Assembly: GCF_019468465.1 (NCBI RefSeq)
Contig: NZ_CP080519.1
Coordinates: forward strand, 3,921,001 to 3,985,000
Direction: 5' to 3'
DNA from: Amycolatopsis sp. DSM 110486
GTDB taxonomy: Bacteria > Actinomycetota > Actinomycetes > Mycobacteriales > Pseudonocardiaceae
Length of the DNA: 64,000 bases
Of the stretch, positions 8,813 to 17,919 are shown one piece after another. A model generated the notes under the pieces. It did no database searches and had not been told where the DNA came from. It saw only the letters and a list, made by a program, of their open reading frames with translations. The position numbers and the translations under genes are program-made. Each line of letters starts with the position of its first letter. The stretch's first letter is position 1.

Positions 8813-8885
8813 GTCGTCGTTTCCGTGGATAGCCGGTGCCACCCCGGTGTGCCCGCTAGGGTTCGGGCGCGAGGAGGAGACGTCG

Positions 8886-9893
8886 ATGGGGTTCAGGGGA
8901 GTGCTGGCGGCCGTGGCCGTGGCCGGTGTGGCCGTGGTGGTGGCCGGGTGCACGGTGCGGGTCGGGGGCGCCGCGGCGCCGGTGCCCGGGCAGGGGCCCG
9001 TGCAGCAGGTCGTGGACGCGTGTTCGCTGGTCGGCCGGCAGCAGGCCGATGCCCTCGGCTATCGCGCGCCCGGCAAGGGGCAGGCGGCGAGCGAGAAGCT
9101 GCGCACGCCGGCGATGTGCCTGTGGAACAGCAAGGACGACAGTGCGGCGCTGACCATCCTCACCGTCGGCTGGTCGGTGGACCAGTCGCTGGACGACTAC
9201 TTGCAGGGCGCCGTCGTCAAGGCCCCGCCCTTCTCCGATGGCGGGTTCCAGTGGACGCGCTACGGATCGTTCATCCCCGGCAGTTGCGACCTCTACACCA
9301 CGCTCGGCCCGAAGTCCTACGCGTTCGTGAGCGTGTCCAACCCGGACGAGACCAAGGCGTGCGACGCGGCGAAGCAGGCGGTGCCGCAGGTCGCCGCGCA
9401 CCTGCCGGGTGGGCAGCCCGCGCCGCAGATCACGCCGACTGCGCCGAGCAGTGCGGCGCCGCCGAGTGGGCCGCTCGTGGGCCTGGACCCGTGCACGCTG
9501 CTGAAGCCCGACCAAGCCGCGTCGCTGCACGTGGCGCCGCAGGGTGAGAAGCAGAACTCCAGCGTCGTGCCCAACGCGGTGTTCTGCCTGTGGGACGACA
9601 CCGACGGCGACCGCGGCCAGAAGGCCTTCGAGGTCTGGCTCGGCCCCGACCTGCCGATGACGCAGTGGCCCGGCATGGACGTGCCGCCGGTCTCGACCAT
9701 CGACGCCGACGGTCACCACTGGTCGATCTTCGCCAACTTCAACGACTCCGGCGGCGTCAACTGCGGCGCCGGCCTGGCCGTCACGCCGACGTCGTCGATC
9801 CAGATCGTGTCCGGTTACCTCGACGACCCCTCGAAGGCGTGCGACGCCGTCAAGGCGGGAGTTCCCCTGGTTTCGGGGAACCTCCCGGCCTGA
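8886..9893 (+). CDS. DUF3558-type lipoprotein with internally duplicated domain
   Basis: 335 residues. A signal peptide ends in the lipobox VVAGC (Cys22), giving a membrane-anchored exported protein. Two related halves follow. VDACSLVGRQQADALGY...MCLWNSKDD (about 44-95) and LDPCTLLKPDQAASLHV...FCLWDDTDG (about 200-245) both show the DxCxLL...A..L...CxW pattern of DUF3558, joined by a Pro/Ala/Ser linker. Each half ends with a K-A-CDA motif. The ATG is preceded by GAGGAGG. The family is common on the surface of Pseudonocardiaceae and mycobacteria and its function is unknown. Confidence 0.78.
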   Translation: MGFRGVLAAVAVAGVAVVVAGCTVRVGGAAAPVPGQGPVQQVVDACSLVGRQQADALGYRAPGKGQAASEKLRTPAMCLWNSKDDSAALTILTVGWSVDQSLDDYLQGAVVKAPPFSDGGFQWTRYGSFIPGSCDLYTTLGPKSYAFVSVSNPDETKACDAAKQAVPQVAAHLPGGQPAPQITPTAPSSAAPPSGPLVGLDPCTLLKPDQAASLHVAPQGEKQNSSVVPNAVFCLWDDTDGDRGQKAFEVWLGPDLPMTQWPGMDVPPVSTIDADGHHWSIFANFNDSGGVNCGAGLAVTPTSSIQIVSGYLDDPSKACDAVKAGVPLVSGNLPA

Positions 9894-9915
9894 AGGTCCT
9901 GAGTGGACTGTCGCG

Positions 9916-11604
9916 TCAGGACACGCCGGCGGGGCGTCGCGGCCCGGCCGGGGCGGTGCGCGCCACCGGGATGTTGCGTGACGCGGGGCGGGCCGGCCGC
10001 TGGGGCGACGGGGCGCGGCGCGTCGGCTCCGAGGCGTTGGTGTCGGCGGGCGCCACCTCGATGTTCACCGCCACTTCGTCGCCGCCGATCTCGCGGGTGA
10101 TCCACGCGCCGGACTCGACCATCACGCCCAGGGTCTTCACGTCGAGCGAGTTGATGCGCGAGCGGTACCAAGCGTCGTCGGCCAGCGTGCCCATGCGGCC
10201 TTCGAGCCGGGACTTCACGGCGAGGAGCCGCTTGTACAGCGTGTCGGCCAGCGCCTGGCGGTCTTCCTTGCTGGTGAGGCCGGCGCGGATGCGGTCCTCG
10301 ATGCCGCGCGGCAGGCCGTTCTCGTCGGGAATCAGCATCGTGGTCCAGGCGCGCGACTTCTCGCGGTACTGCAGCTGCTGCATCAGGCCCTCGTGCGGCG
10401 CGAAGTCGGCGGCGCGGAACGCTCGCCCGGCCCAGCGGGACGCGAGGTTCGCGGCGAGCGACTGCACGCTCTTCACTCCGGTGTTGAGGCCGCGGCCCGG
10501 CCAGAAGTGCAGTGAGTTGGCGGCGTCGCCGAGCAGGAACGCGTACGTGGACGGCGCGAGCTGCGCAGTGAACTTCGGGTTCTGCTGCATGCCCAGCTTG
10601 AACGACGTGATGCCCACGATGTCGGCCATCGTCGCACCGAAGAACTTGACGCCGTCGGCGATGCGCGGCCACAGGAACGACAGCTTGTCCACCGAGGGCT
10701 TGAACACCGAGCGGTGGCGGTCGCACACGAACTTGTCGCCGTCCGGGCGCATGGTGCAGCCGAACTTGCCGATGCACGGAACCGGGCCGTTTTCGCCGTA
10801 GGCCAAGACTTCCGAGGCCTCCTCGGCGGTGAGGCGCATGTTGATGAAGCCGCCGCCGAGGGAGTTGAACAGGAAGCGGTTCTGGCACACCGTGAGCGGC
10901 ACGGTGTGCTCGTCGGGCACCTTGCCCTTGATGCGGATGCCGAGCACGGTCTCGTCGAGCGGCGTGCCGCCCACGGAGTAGAGGTCGCGGCTCGACGGGC
11001 CGAACGCCTCCTTGAGGTCCTCCCGCGTCTTCGAGCGGGCGCCGTCGCAGATGGCGAGCACGTCGAGGCCGTCCCAGGACTTCGGCTGCGTGTACGGCTC
11101 GGGGATGAGCTCGATGCCGTAGAAGTCCTGCGCCATCTCCAGCAGGCAGTCTTCGATCCAGCGGACCTTGATGTTGCGCGGGCGGCCGCGGTGCGTGGGG
11201 GAGTCGGGGCCGAGCGGCCACATCTCCGAGTAGTTGCCGGCGGTGAACAGGCGGCGCCGCACGAGCATCGGCAGCTGGCCCCAGACGTTGCTCTGCAGCG
11301 TGACGACCTGCTCGCGGCGGTTGTTGCCCTCCGCCGTGCCCTGCCAGGCGATCCTGCCGTCGCGGCGCATCCAGCGGCGGTCGAACACGCGGATCTTGAC
11401 CTTGTCGCCCAGCATCGAGCGCAGCGTGCACGCCAAGATCAGCCCGACCGGGCCACCGCCGGCCACGTCGACCCGCAGCGGCCGGGGCGCACCAGGGCGA
11501 GCAACCGCCTGAACCACCCGGCCCAGGTTCGCCGGGTCCTGGCCGAGGTTCGGCTTCAGGAACGTCGTGGCCGGCTCACCGAAGTGCGAGGCGTTGTGGT
11601 TCAT
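9916..11604 (-). CDS. FAD-dependent monooxygenase-like protein
   Basis: 562 residues. An ADP-binding motif DVAGGGPVGLILACTLRSML (about 45-64) lies near the N-terminus, and the second FAD motif LLGDAANSLHFWPGRGLNTG (about 375-394) is typical of flavin aromatic hydroxylases (GD...P..G.G.N). A Trp/Asp-rich central substrate domain lies between them. The last 45 residues are Pro/Arg/Ala-rich and probably disordered, which is unusual for this family. The substrate is unknown. No partner reductase is adjacent, so it would be a single-component NAD(P)H enzyme. Confidence 0.75.
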   Translation of the reverse strand: MNHNASHFGEPATTFLKPNLGQDPANLGRVVQAVARPGAPRPLRVDVAGGGPVGLILACTLRSMLGDKVKIRVFDRRWMRRDGRIAWQGTAEGNNRREQVVTLQSNVWGQLPMLVRRRLFTAGNYSEMWPLGPDSPTHRGRPRNIKVRWIEDCLLEMAQDFYGIELIPEPYTQPKSWDGLDVLAICDGARSKTREDLKEAFGPSSRDLYSVGGTPLDETVLGIRIKGKVPDEHTVPLTVCQNRFLFNSLGGGFINMRLTAEEASEVLAYGENGPVPCIGKFGCTMRPDGDKFVCDRHRSVFKPSVDKLSFLWPRIADGVKFFGATMADIVGITSFKLGMQQNPKFTAQLAPSTYAFLLGDAANSLHFWPGRGLNTGVKSVQSLAANLASRWAGRAFRAADFAPHEGLMQQLQYREKSRAWTTMLIPDENGLPRGIEDRIRAGLTSKEDRQALADTLYKRLLAVKSRLEGRMGTLADDAWYRSRINSLDVKTLGVMVESGAWITREIGGDEVAVNIEVAPADTNASEPTRRAPSPQRPARPASRNIPVARTAPAGPRRPAGVS

Positions 11605-11714
11605 GGCTTCCGGGACCTCCAGCGTGATCTTCCGCGTGCGGCCAACACACGGAGCGAGGAGGCCGGACGGTTCACGGAAATTTCAAAAACTTTCCGCGGA
11701 CGCGTTTGCGCTGG

Positions 11715-12899
11715 TTACGCCGCTACCTGGTCGGCGATGTGCTTCGCGATCTCCAGCGCGCTCGTCGCCGCGGGGCTCGGGGCGTTGAGCACGTGGACCT
11801 GGTCGCGGGCGGTCTCGATGAGGAAGTCGTCCACGAGCGAGCCGTCCGCGCGCAGCGCCTGGGCCCGCACGCCGGAGCCGTGACGGACGATGTCGTCCTC
11901 CGTCACGGCGGGCACGAGCCGGGCGAGGCTCGCGGCGAATCGCTTCTTCGAGAACGAGCGCAGCACCTCTTCCAGGCCCGTCGGGAACGCGTACTTGCGC
12001 GCCAGCCGCCACGCGCCGGGGAAGCGGGCGACGTCGGCGAGGTCCTTCACGGACACGTCGGCCCAGCGGTAGCCCTCGCGGCGCAGCGCGAGCACGGCGT
12101 TGGGGCCGGCGTGCACGCTGCCGTCGAGCATGCGGGTGAGGTGCACGCCGAGGAACGGCAGCGTCGGGTTGGGCACGGGGTAGATCAGGCCGCGCACGAG
12201 GTGGCGGCGCTCGGGCTTGAGCTCGTAGTACTCGCCCCGGAAGGGCACGATGCGCGCGCTCGGCGTGACGCCGGCCAGCTCGGCCACGCGGTCGGACTGC
12301 AGGCCGGCGCAGTTCACGAGCGCGTCGGCGTGGATGACCTCCGTGCCGGTGGCGACCTCCACGCCACCGTGGGCGCCGGGGCGGATGCCGACGACCTCGG
12401 TGTCGAGCCGCAGGTCCGCGTCGGCCTCGTCGAGCAGGCGCACGAGCGAAGCGCAGACGGCCGGGAAGTCGATGATGCCCGTCGACTCCACGCGCAGCGC
12501 CCCGACGCACGCCACCTCGGGCTCGTACTCGCGCGCCTCGGCGGCGGTGACCTTCTTGGCCGGCACGCCGTTGGCCTCGGCGCGCTCGGCGAGGGTGTTC
12601 AGGGCCGGCAGTTCCGACTCGCTCGTGGCCACCACGAGCTTCCCGCACACCTCCACGGGCACGCCGTACTGCCGCGCGAAGTCCACAATGGACCGATTGC
12701 CGGCCACGGACATCCGCGCCTTGAACGAGCCCGGTTTGTAGTAGAGGCCGGCGTGGACCACGTTGGAGTTGTGGCCCGTCTGGTGGGCCGCCCAGCGGCC
12801 CTCCTTCTCGAGCACCGTGACGTCCTGCCCCCGCCGCGACAGCTCCCACGCCACGGCCAGGCCGACGATTCCGCCACCGATCACCACCACGTTACGCAC
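11715..12899 (-). CDS. lhgO: L-2-hydroxyglutarate oxidase
   Basis: 394 residues, typical for LhgO. The N-terminal Rossmann motif is VVVIGGGIVGLAVAWELSRRG. The family block AHQTGHNSNVVHAGLYYKPGS carries the conserved His residues, PTLPFLGVHLTRMLDGSVHAGPNA is present, and the C-terminal FAD segment is DDFLIE...HVLNAPSPAATSALEI. The enzyme oxidises L-2-hydroxyglutarate to 2-oxoglutarate at the membrane, repairing a dead-end metabolite. I chose the GTG directly before RNVVVIGGG because TAGCCT lies 8 bp upstream (leaderless pattern); a longer 441-residue version has no sensible N-terminus. Confidence 0.88.
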   Translation of the reverse strand: MRNVVVIGGGIVGLAVAWELSRRGQDVTVLEKEGRWAAHQTGHNSNVVHAGLYYKPGSFKARMSVAGNRSIVDFARQYGVPVEVCGKLVVATSESELPALNTLAERAEANGVPAKKVTAAEAREYEPEVACVGALRVESTGIIDFPAVCASLVRLLDEADADLRLDTEVVGIRPGAHGGVEVATGTEVIHADALVNCAGLQSDRVAELAGVTPSARIVPFRGEYYELKPERRHLVRGLIYPVPNPTLPFLGVHLTRMLDGSVHAGPNAVLALRREGYRWADVSVKDLADVARFPGAWRLARKYAFPTGLEEVLRSFSKKRFAASLARLVPAVTEDDIVRHGSGVRAQALRADGSLVDDFLIETARDQVHVLNAPSPAATSALEIAKHIADQVAA

Positions 12900-12907
12900 G
12901 GACAGAA

Positions 12908-12913
12908 AGGCTA
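12908..12913 (-). promoter_or_regulatory. Putative -10 element of leaderless lhgO transcript
   Basis: On the minus strand TAGCCT ends 8 bp before the chosen GTG start of lhgO, without a Shine-Dalgarno sequence. It supports the shorter start. Confidence 0.4.
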
Positions 12914-13036
12914 CGCGACCTCGGCGTCGGTTGCGTAGCCCAAGTGGTCTGAAATGCGGTTCTTCACGCATCAGGTGACCCATTGGCGAACTCCGGTCCG
13001 AAGTGGACTTCCGCCCACCCCGGACCGGGGTCGCGG

Positions 13037-14566
13037 TCACTCAGCCGGGTCTTCCAGTACCTTCGGCACCCCGCGCAGCGCGACCCACGCCACGCCCGCT
13101 ACCAGCACCATCAGGCCCGCGGCGCCGAGCATCGTCACCTGCAGGCCGCCGATGAACGCGTGCTGCGCGGTGTGCAGCAGTTGCGCCCCGGGACCGGCCG
13201 GGAGCTGCGCAGACACCTCCGCGGCGCCGGCCAGCGTCTCCCGAGCCGGCTCCGGGACATCCGCGGGCAGGCCCTGGCGGTAGAGCGAGCCGAGCACGCT
13301 GCCGAGCACCGCGATGCCCAGCGCGCCGCCGAGCTCCGTGGCCGTCTCGGAGATGGCCGACGCGGCGCCCGCGCGGTGCTTCGGGACGACGCCGAGCACG
13401 GTGTCCGTCGCGACGGTGAGGATCAGCGCGAGACCGATGCCGAAGACCACCATCGTCACCACGAGGTACCCATACGCGGTGCCGACGTCCGTTCGGCTGT
13501 AGAGCGCGAACCCGATCGCCGAGGACAGGCAGCCGAGCGTGACCGTGCCGGCGCGGCCGAGCGACTTGATCAGCACGGCGCCGAGGGTGCCGCCGATCAG
13601 CGCGCCGCCCATGCCCGGCAGGCCCGCCAGCCCCGACTTCAGCGGCGACCACCCGTTGACGAGCTGGAAGTACTGCGTGGAGATCACGCTCACGGCCAGC
13701 TGCGCGAACATCGCGAGCACGGTGGTCACGACCGTCGCCGAGAAGGCGCGGTTGCGGAAGAGCCGCAAGTCCATCAGCGGCTCGGCCAGGCGCGGCTGGC
13801 GCAGCACGAACGCGAGCAGGCTGCCGACGCCGAGGATCGCCGCCGCGTAGACGTCCCAGTGGTTCAGACCCTCGTACGCGATCTCCTTGATGGTGTAGAC
13901 CACGCCGAGGATGCCCACGAGCGACAGCGCGACACTGACTCCGTCCAGCCGCCCGGGCACGGGATTGCGCGACTCCGGCAGCACGAAGATGCCGACGGCG
14001 ATCAGCACGACGACTACGGGCACGTTGATCAGGAACACCGAACCCCACCAGAAGTGGGACAGCAGCGCGCCGCCGATGAGCGGACCGAGGCCGAACCCGA
14101 GGATCGTCAGCCCGCTCGACACGCCGATCGCCGCCGTGCGCTCCTTGCCGGTGAAGGTGTTGCGCAGGATCGACAGCGTCGACGGCATCAGCGTCGCCGC
14201 GCTCGCCCCGAGCAGGATCCGCAGCACGATCAGCAGCTCGGCACTCGGCGCATATGCCGTGGCCACCGACACGAGCCCGAACACCGCCGCTCCGACGAGC
14301 AACAGCTTCTTGCGCCCGATCCGGTCGCCGATGTTGCCCGCCGTGATGAGCAGCCCGGCCAACGCGAACCCGTACCCGTCGGCGATCCAGAGCGCCTGCG
14401 TGGTGGTCGGCCGCAGCGACTCGGACAACGCCGGGATCGCCAGGTGGAGCACCGTCATGTCGACGGCCGTAAGGATCTGCACGAGCACGCAGACGCCGAT
14501 GATGGCGGCTTTGCGCGCAGGCGTCAGCGTTCTGCCCGGACTGGTGGACGCTGCGGTGATGGTCAT
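13037..14566 (-). CDS. DHA2-family (EmrB/QacA-like) drug:proton antiporter
   Basis: 509 residues with about 14 hydrophobic helices, as in DHA2 exporters rather than the 12 of DHA1. Helix 1 carries LTAVDMTVLHLAIPAL (the family's D-x-T-V-x-N/H-V-A-L-P motif), and motif A GNIGDRIGRKKLLLVG follows helix 2-3. It probably exports drugs or a secondary metabolite using the proton gradient. The start MTITAAST follows GGAGG at 6 nt. It lies about 100 bp downstream of the large SARP regulator in the same orientation and is that regulator's most obvious target. Confidence 0.9.
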   Translation of the reverse strand: MTITAASTSPGRTLTPARKAAIIGVCVLVQILTAVDMTVLHLAIPALSESLRPTTTQALWIADGYGFALAGLLITAGNIGDRIGRKKLLLVGAAVFGLVSVATAYAPSAELLIVLRILLGASAATLMPSTLSILRNTFTGKERTAAIGVSSGLTILGFGLGPLIGGALLSHFWWGSVFLINVPVVVVLIAVGIFVLPESRNPVPGRLDGVSVALSLVGILGVVYTIKEIAYEGLNHWDVYAAAILGVGSLLAFVLRQPRLAEPLMDLRLFRNRAFSATVVTTVLAMFAQLAVSVISTQYFQLVNGWSPLKSGLAGLPGMGGALIGGTLGAVLIKSLGRAGTVTLGCLSSAIGFALYSRTDVGTAYGYLVVTMVVFGIGLALILTVATDTVLGVVPKHRAGAASAISETATELGGALGIAVLGSVLGSLYRQGLPADVPEPARETLAGAAEVSAQLPAGPGAQLLHTAQHAFIGGLQVTMLGAAGLMVLVAGVAWVALRGVPKVLEDPAE

Positions 14567-14669
14567 GGTGGGCCTCCGTGGTTCGCTCCGGGCCCTCACG
14601 CTGCCGGGCCCCGCTGACGGCCCACGCACGAACGACGCACGATGGCTGACAGTGCAGGTCAGCGGGGAG

Positions 14670-17600
14670 TTACGGAGCGATCCCCGCCGCTGTCAACGCC
14701 TTCTGCACCGTCAACTCCCGTCCGCTGGCGTAATACCGCTCGTAACCCGGGCCCAGCTGAGCGCGGGCGCGGTCGGCCACCTCGGCGACGTCCGGTTGGC
14801 CCGCGACGTCCGTGCCGCGCGCGGCGACGGCGGCGCCGAGCAGCATGGCGGCCTCCTCCGCGTGGCCCTCCAGCAGAGCGGCGCCCGCGACGCACTCCAG
14901 GGCCGAGGCCAGCACGGTGCTGTCCTGCCACTGGTGCGCCGCCTCCACGGCCTCGCGCATGAGCGCGCGGGCTTCCGAAGCGTGGCCCGACGCGACGGCA
15001 ACCCAGCCCAACGCGATCGTCGCCGCTCCGCGGACCGCGGCGACCGAGAAGGAGCCGCTGGTGCACTCCGCCAACGCGCGCTCCGCCAGTGAACGAGCCC
15101 CCGCCAAGTCGCCGTCCCGGCGCGCCAGAGCCGCCAAGCCGACGTAACCCGAAGCGCGCGTCTCCGGCATTCCGGCGCGGCGGGCCAGCGCGATCACCTT
15201 CGAATAGTCCTCGCGTGCGCCCGCGACGTCGCCGCGGCGGGTGCGGCTGTCGGCGCGGCGGCAGAGCAGGTCGGCGTAGTCGTCGGCCGCGCCGAGTTGC
15301 TGCATGAGGTCCATGGACTCGGTCATGGCGGCCATGGCCTCGTCCCAGCGGCCGCGCCAGGTGAGCAGCTGCGACAGGTGGTCGAGCGACATCGACAGCC
15401 CCCAGCGTTCGCCGAGGGCGCGGTAGCGGGACTCGCCCTCGCGCAGCTTCGTCTCGGCCTCGTCGAGGTCGCCGGTGAGCATCGCGCGCAGGCCTGTGCC
15501 CATGGGGACGAGCGCGCTGCTCCACGGGTCACCGCCGGCCATGATGTTGCTGCGGGTGAAGAGCGTCTCCTCGTCGGCGGGCGGGCCGATCACCACGCCC
15601 AGCAGGAGGCTCAGTGTCGGATGCCTTGGTGCCCAGGACATGTCTCGCGCGTAATGCTCCACTGTGGACCGGTAAGGCAGCGTCGCGTCGTGGCCCGGGG
15701 CGCCGGACATCGCATTGAGCACGCACATCAGGAACTGCTCCTCGTACCCCTCGGGAGCGACCGGACCACAGCGTTTCACGACTTCCAGCGACAGCATCGC
15801 GCCCTCGTAACGCCGGCCGCGCATCCACCAGTACGTGGCCAGCGCGGCCGTCAGCCGCAGCGCGCTGCGCTGGTCCGCGTCCGTCGACCAGCGCAGCGCG
15901 GCGACGAGGTTGTCGTACTCCGCGTCGAGCCGGTCGAGCCAGCGCAGCTGGTCGGCGGTGCGCAGCAACGGGTCGGCTTCTTCGGCCAGCTGCAGGAAGG
16001 CCGAAGCGTGCGCCGCCTCGAACCGCGCCGTTTCGCCCGCGCCCGAAAGCTTCTCCGCGCAGAACGCACGGATCGTCTCCAGCATGCGGTAGCGATCGCC
16101 CGTGGTCTCGACCAGTGATTTGTCCGCCAGACCCGGCAACAGGTCGACGGTGTCCGGCACCTCGCACACCAGCTCGGCAAGACCCAGCGTCGCCCCACCG
16201 GAAAACACGGTGAGCCGCCGCGCGAGCCGGCGTTCGTCGTCGTCCAGCAGCTCCCAGCTCCATTCGACGACGCCGCGCAGCGAACGATGCCGCGTCTCCG
16301 CCGTACGGCTGCCACGCGCGAGCAGGTGGAAGCGGTTGTCCAGCCGGGCGGCGATCTCGCCGACGGGCAGCGTCCGCACGCGCGCCGCCGCCAGCTCCAG
16401 CGCGAGCGGCAGGCCGTCGAGCGCGGCGCAGATGTGCTGGACGTCGCCGATCGTGTCCTCGTCCACGCGGAACGCCGGGTCGCTCGCGGCCGCTCGGTCG
16501 GCGAACAGCCGCACGGCCGGGAACCCCAGCGCCTCGGCCGCGGGAGTGCCCGGCGGCGGCACTGCGAGCCGCGGCACCGGCGCCAGCTGCTCACCGGTGA
16601 TGCCGAGCGGCTCCCGGCTCGTCGCGAGCACACGCAGGCCGGGACACGCGGGCAGCAGGCGCGCGAGCAGCCGCGCGGCCGCGTCGACCACGTGCTCGCA
16701 GTTGTCCAGCACCAGCAACGTCGATTGGTCGCGCAACGCCGACACCAGCCGTTCCACCGGGTCCTGCACGCCCGAACCCCGCAACGGCGACGCGCCTTCG
16801 CGTAGGCCCAGCGCGCTCAGCACGGCCTGCCCGACATCATCGGCGACGTGCGGCGCCAGCTCCACGAACGCCGCCGACCCGGCATGAGCCGTCGCGACTT
16901 CCACTGCCAGCCGTGTCTTCCCGGTGCCGCCGGGACCCAGCAACGTCACCAGCCGCGCGTGCCGCAGCAGCTCACCGACTTGCCGCAGCTCGCCGTCGCG
17001 GCCGACAAAGCTGGTCAGCTGTGCGGGCAACGGCGACGACGCGGCCGCCGGCTCGCTGCGCAACGCGGCCAGATGCGCCTCGGCCAGCTCGGGCCCGGGG
17101 TCGGCGCCGAGCTCGTCGGCCAGCGTGCGGCGCGCGTCCTCGAACGCCGCCAGCGCCTCGGCCGAGCGGCCCGCCGCGTGCAGCGCGCGCACGAGCTGGG
17201 TGCGCGACCGTTCGCGCAGGGGCGCGGCGACGACCGCCGCCCGCAGCTCGTCGAGCACCTCCGCCGCGCGGCCCAGCGTGATCTCGGCGTCGATGCGGTC
17301 GCTCGCCGCGTCCGAGCGCAGCTCCTCGAGACGGGTTGCCTGCGTCGCCGCGAAGGGCGCTTCGGTCACGTCGGCGAACGCCGGTCCGCGCCACAACGCC
17401 AAAGCTTCACCGAGCAGGTCGCTGGCACGCGTGGCGTCGGCGGCCGCGAGCTCGCGCCGCCCGTCGCCCGCCAGCCGCTCGAACCGGTGCACGTCGACCT
17501 CGTCGGGCTCCACGACGAGCCGGTAGCCCGCGCCCGTGAACTCCACTGGCGCCACAGTTTTCAACGCACTGCGCAGCCGCGACACCTGTGACTGCAGCGC

Positions 17601-17783
17601 GTTGGCCGCGCCGTCCGGCGGCTCCTCGCCGTAGAGGCCGTCGATCAGCCGCTCCGCCGGTACGAACCGGCCCGACTCCAGCGCGAGCTGCGCCAGCAGC
17701 GCCCGCACCCGGGGACCCCCGACGACGACCGGCTCCCCCGCCGCGTCCCACGCCGTGACCGCCCCCAGAACCCCGATCCGCAT
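14670..17783 (-). CDS. AfsR/SARP-like BTAD regulator with NB-ARC and TPR-like C-terminus
   Basis: 1037 residues in four parts. These are an OmpR-type winged-helix DNA-binding domain (about 1-92), a BTAD helical domain (about 97-243, ending DELGADPGPELAEAH), and a STAND/NB-ARC ATPase with Walker A GPGGTGKT (283-290), LLVLDNCEHV and VLATSREPLG. The fourth part is a long alpha-helical TPR-like C-terminus (about 600-1037). Such proteins switch on secondary-metabolite or transporter genes after nucleotide-dependent activation. It is transcribed divergently from the DegT gene at 17.9 kb, with a short palindrome between them, and upstream of the DHA2 exporter. Confidence 0.9.
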   Translation of the reverse strand: MRIGVLGAVTAWDAAGEPVVVGGPRVRALLAQLALESGRFVPAERLIDGLYGEEPPDGAANALQSQVSRLRSALKTVAPVEFTGAGYRLVVEPDEVDVHRFERLAGDGRRELAAADATRASDLLGEALALWRGPAFADVTEAPFAATQATRLEELRSDAASDRIDAEITLGRAAEVLDELRAAVVAAPLRERSRTQLVRALHAAGRSAEALAAFEDARRTLADELGADPGPELAEAHLAALRSEPAAASSPLPAQLTSFVGRDGELRQVGELLRHARLVTLLGPGGTGKTRLAVEVATAHAGSAAFVELAPHVADDVGQAVLSALGLREGASPLRGSGVQDPVERLVSALRDQSTLLVLDNCEHVVDAAARLLARLLPACPGLRVLATSREPLGITGEQLAPVPRLAVPPPGTPAAEALGFPAVRLFADRAAASDPAFRVDEDTIGDVQHICAALDGLPLALELAAARVRTLPVGEIAARLDNRFHLLARGSRTAETRHRSLRGVVEWSWELLDDDERRLARRLTVFSGGATLGLAELVCEVPDTVDLLPGLADKSLVETTGDRYRMLETIRAFCAEKLSGAGETARFEAAHASAFLQLAEEADPLLRTADQLRWLDRLDAEYDNLVAALRWSTDADQRSALRLTAALATYWWMRGRRYEGAMLSLEVVKRCGPVAPEGYEEQFLMCVLNAMSGAPGHDATLPYRSTVEHYARDMSWAPRHPTLSLLLGVVIGPPADEETLFTRSNIMAGGDPWSSALVPMGTGLRAMLTGDLDEAETKLREGESRYRALGERWGLSMSLDHLSQLLTWRGRWDEAMAAMTESMDLMQQLGAADDYADLLCRRADSRTRRGDVAGAREDYSKVIALARRAGMPETRASGYVGLAALARRDGDLAGARSLAERALAECTSGSFSVAAVRGAATIALGWVAVASGHASEARALMREAVEAAHQWQDSTVLASALECVAGAALLEGHAEEAAMLLGAAVAARGTDVAGQPDVAEVADRARAQLGPGYERYYASGRELTVQKALTAAGIAP

Positions 17784-17854
17784 GCGGCAAGACTAAGCGC
17801 TCCGCCCGCCCGTTACCGGCACGTTTCGTCCCCACGCCCGGCTCGGCGGAGTGC

Positions 17855-17866
17855 GTGTATATACAC
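17855..17866. promoter_or_regulatory. Perfect 12-bp AT-rich palindrome, candidate operator
   Basis: GTGTATATACAC stands out in this GC-rich region. It lies 53 bp before the DegT aminotransferase start and about 70 bp before the divergent SARP regulator start. It could bind a dimeric repressor or overlap a TATACA-type -10. Confidence 0.4.
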
Positions 17867-17919
17867 TTCGGGACGAGCTTGCGCAACGACTTTGGTGCGA
17901 GAAACAAACTGGAGCGGGG

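Noticed and set aside
7500..8886. tRNA gene near serS
   Set aside because: No cloverleaf-compatible sequence or T-loop GGTTCGANTCC was found around serS.
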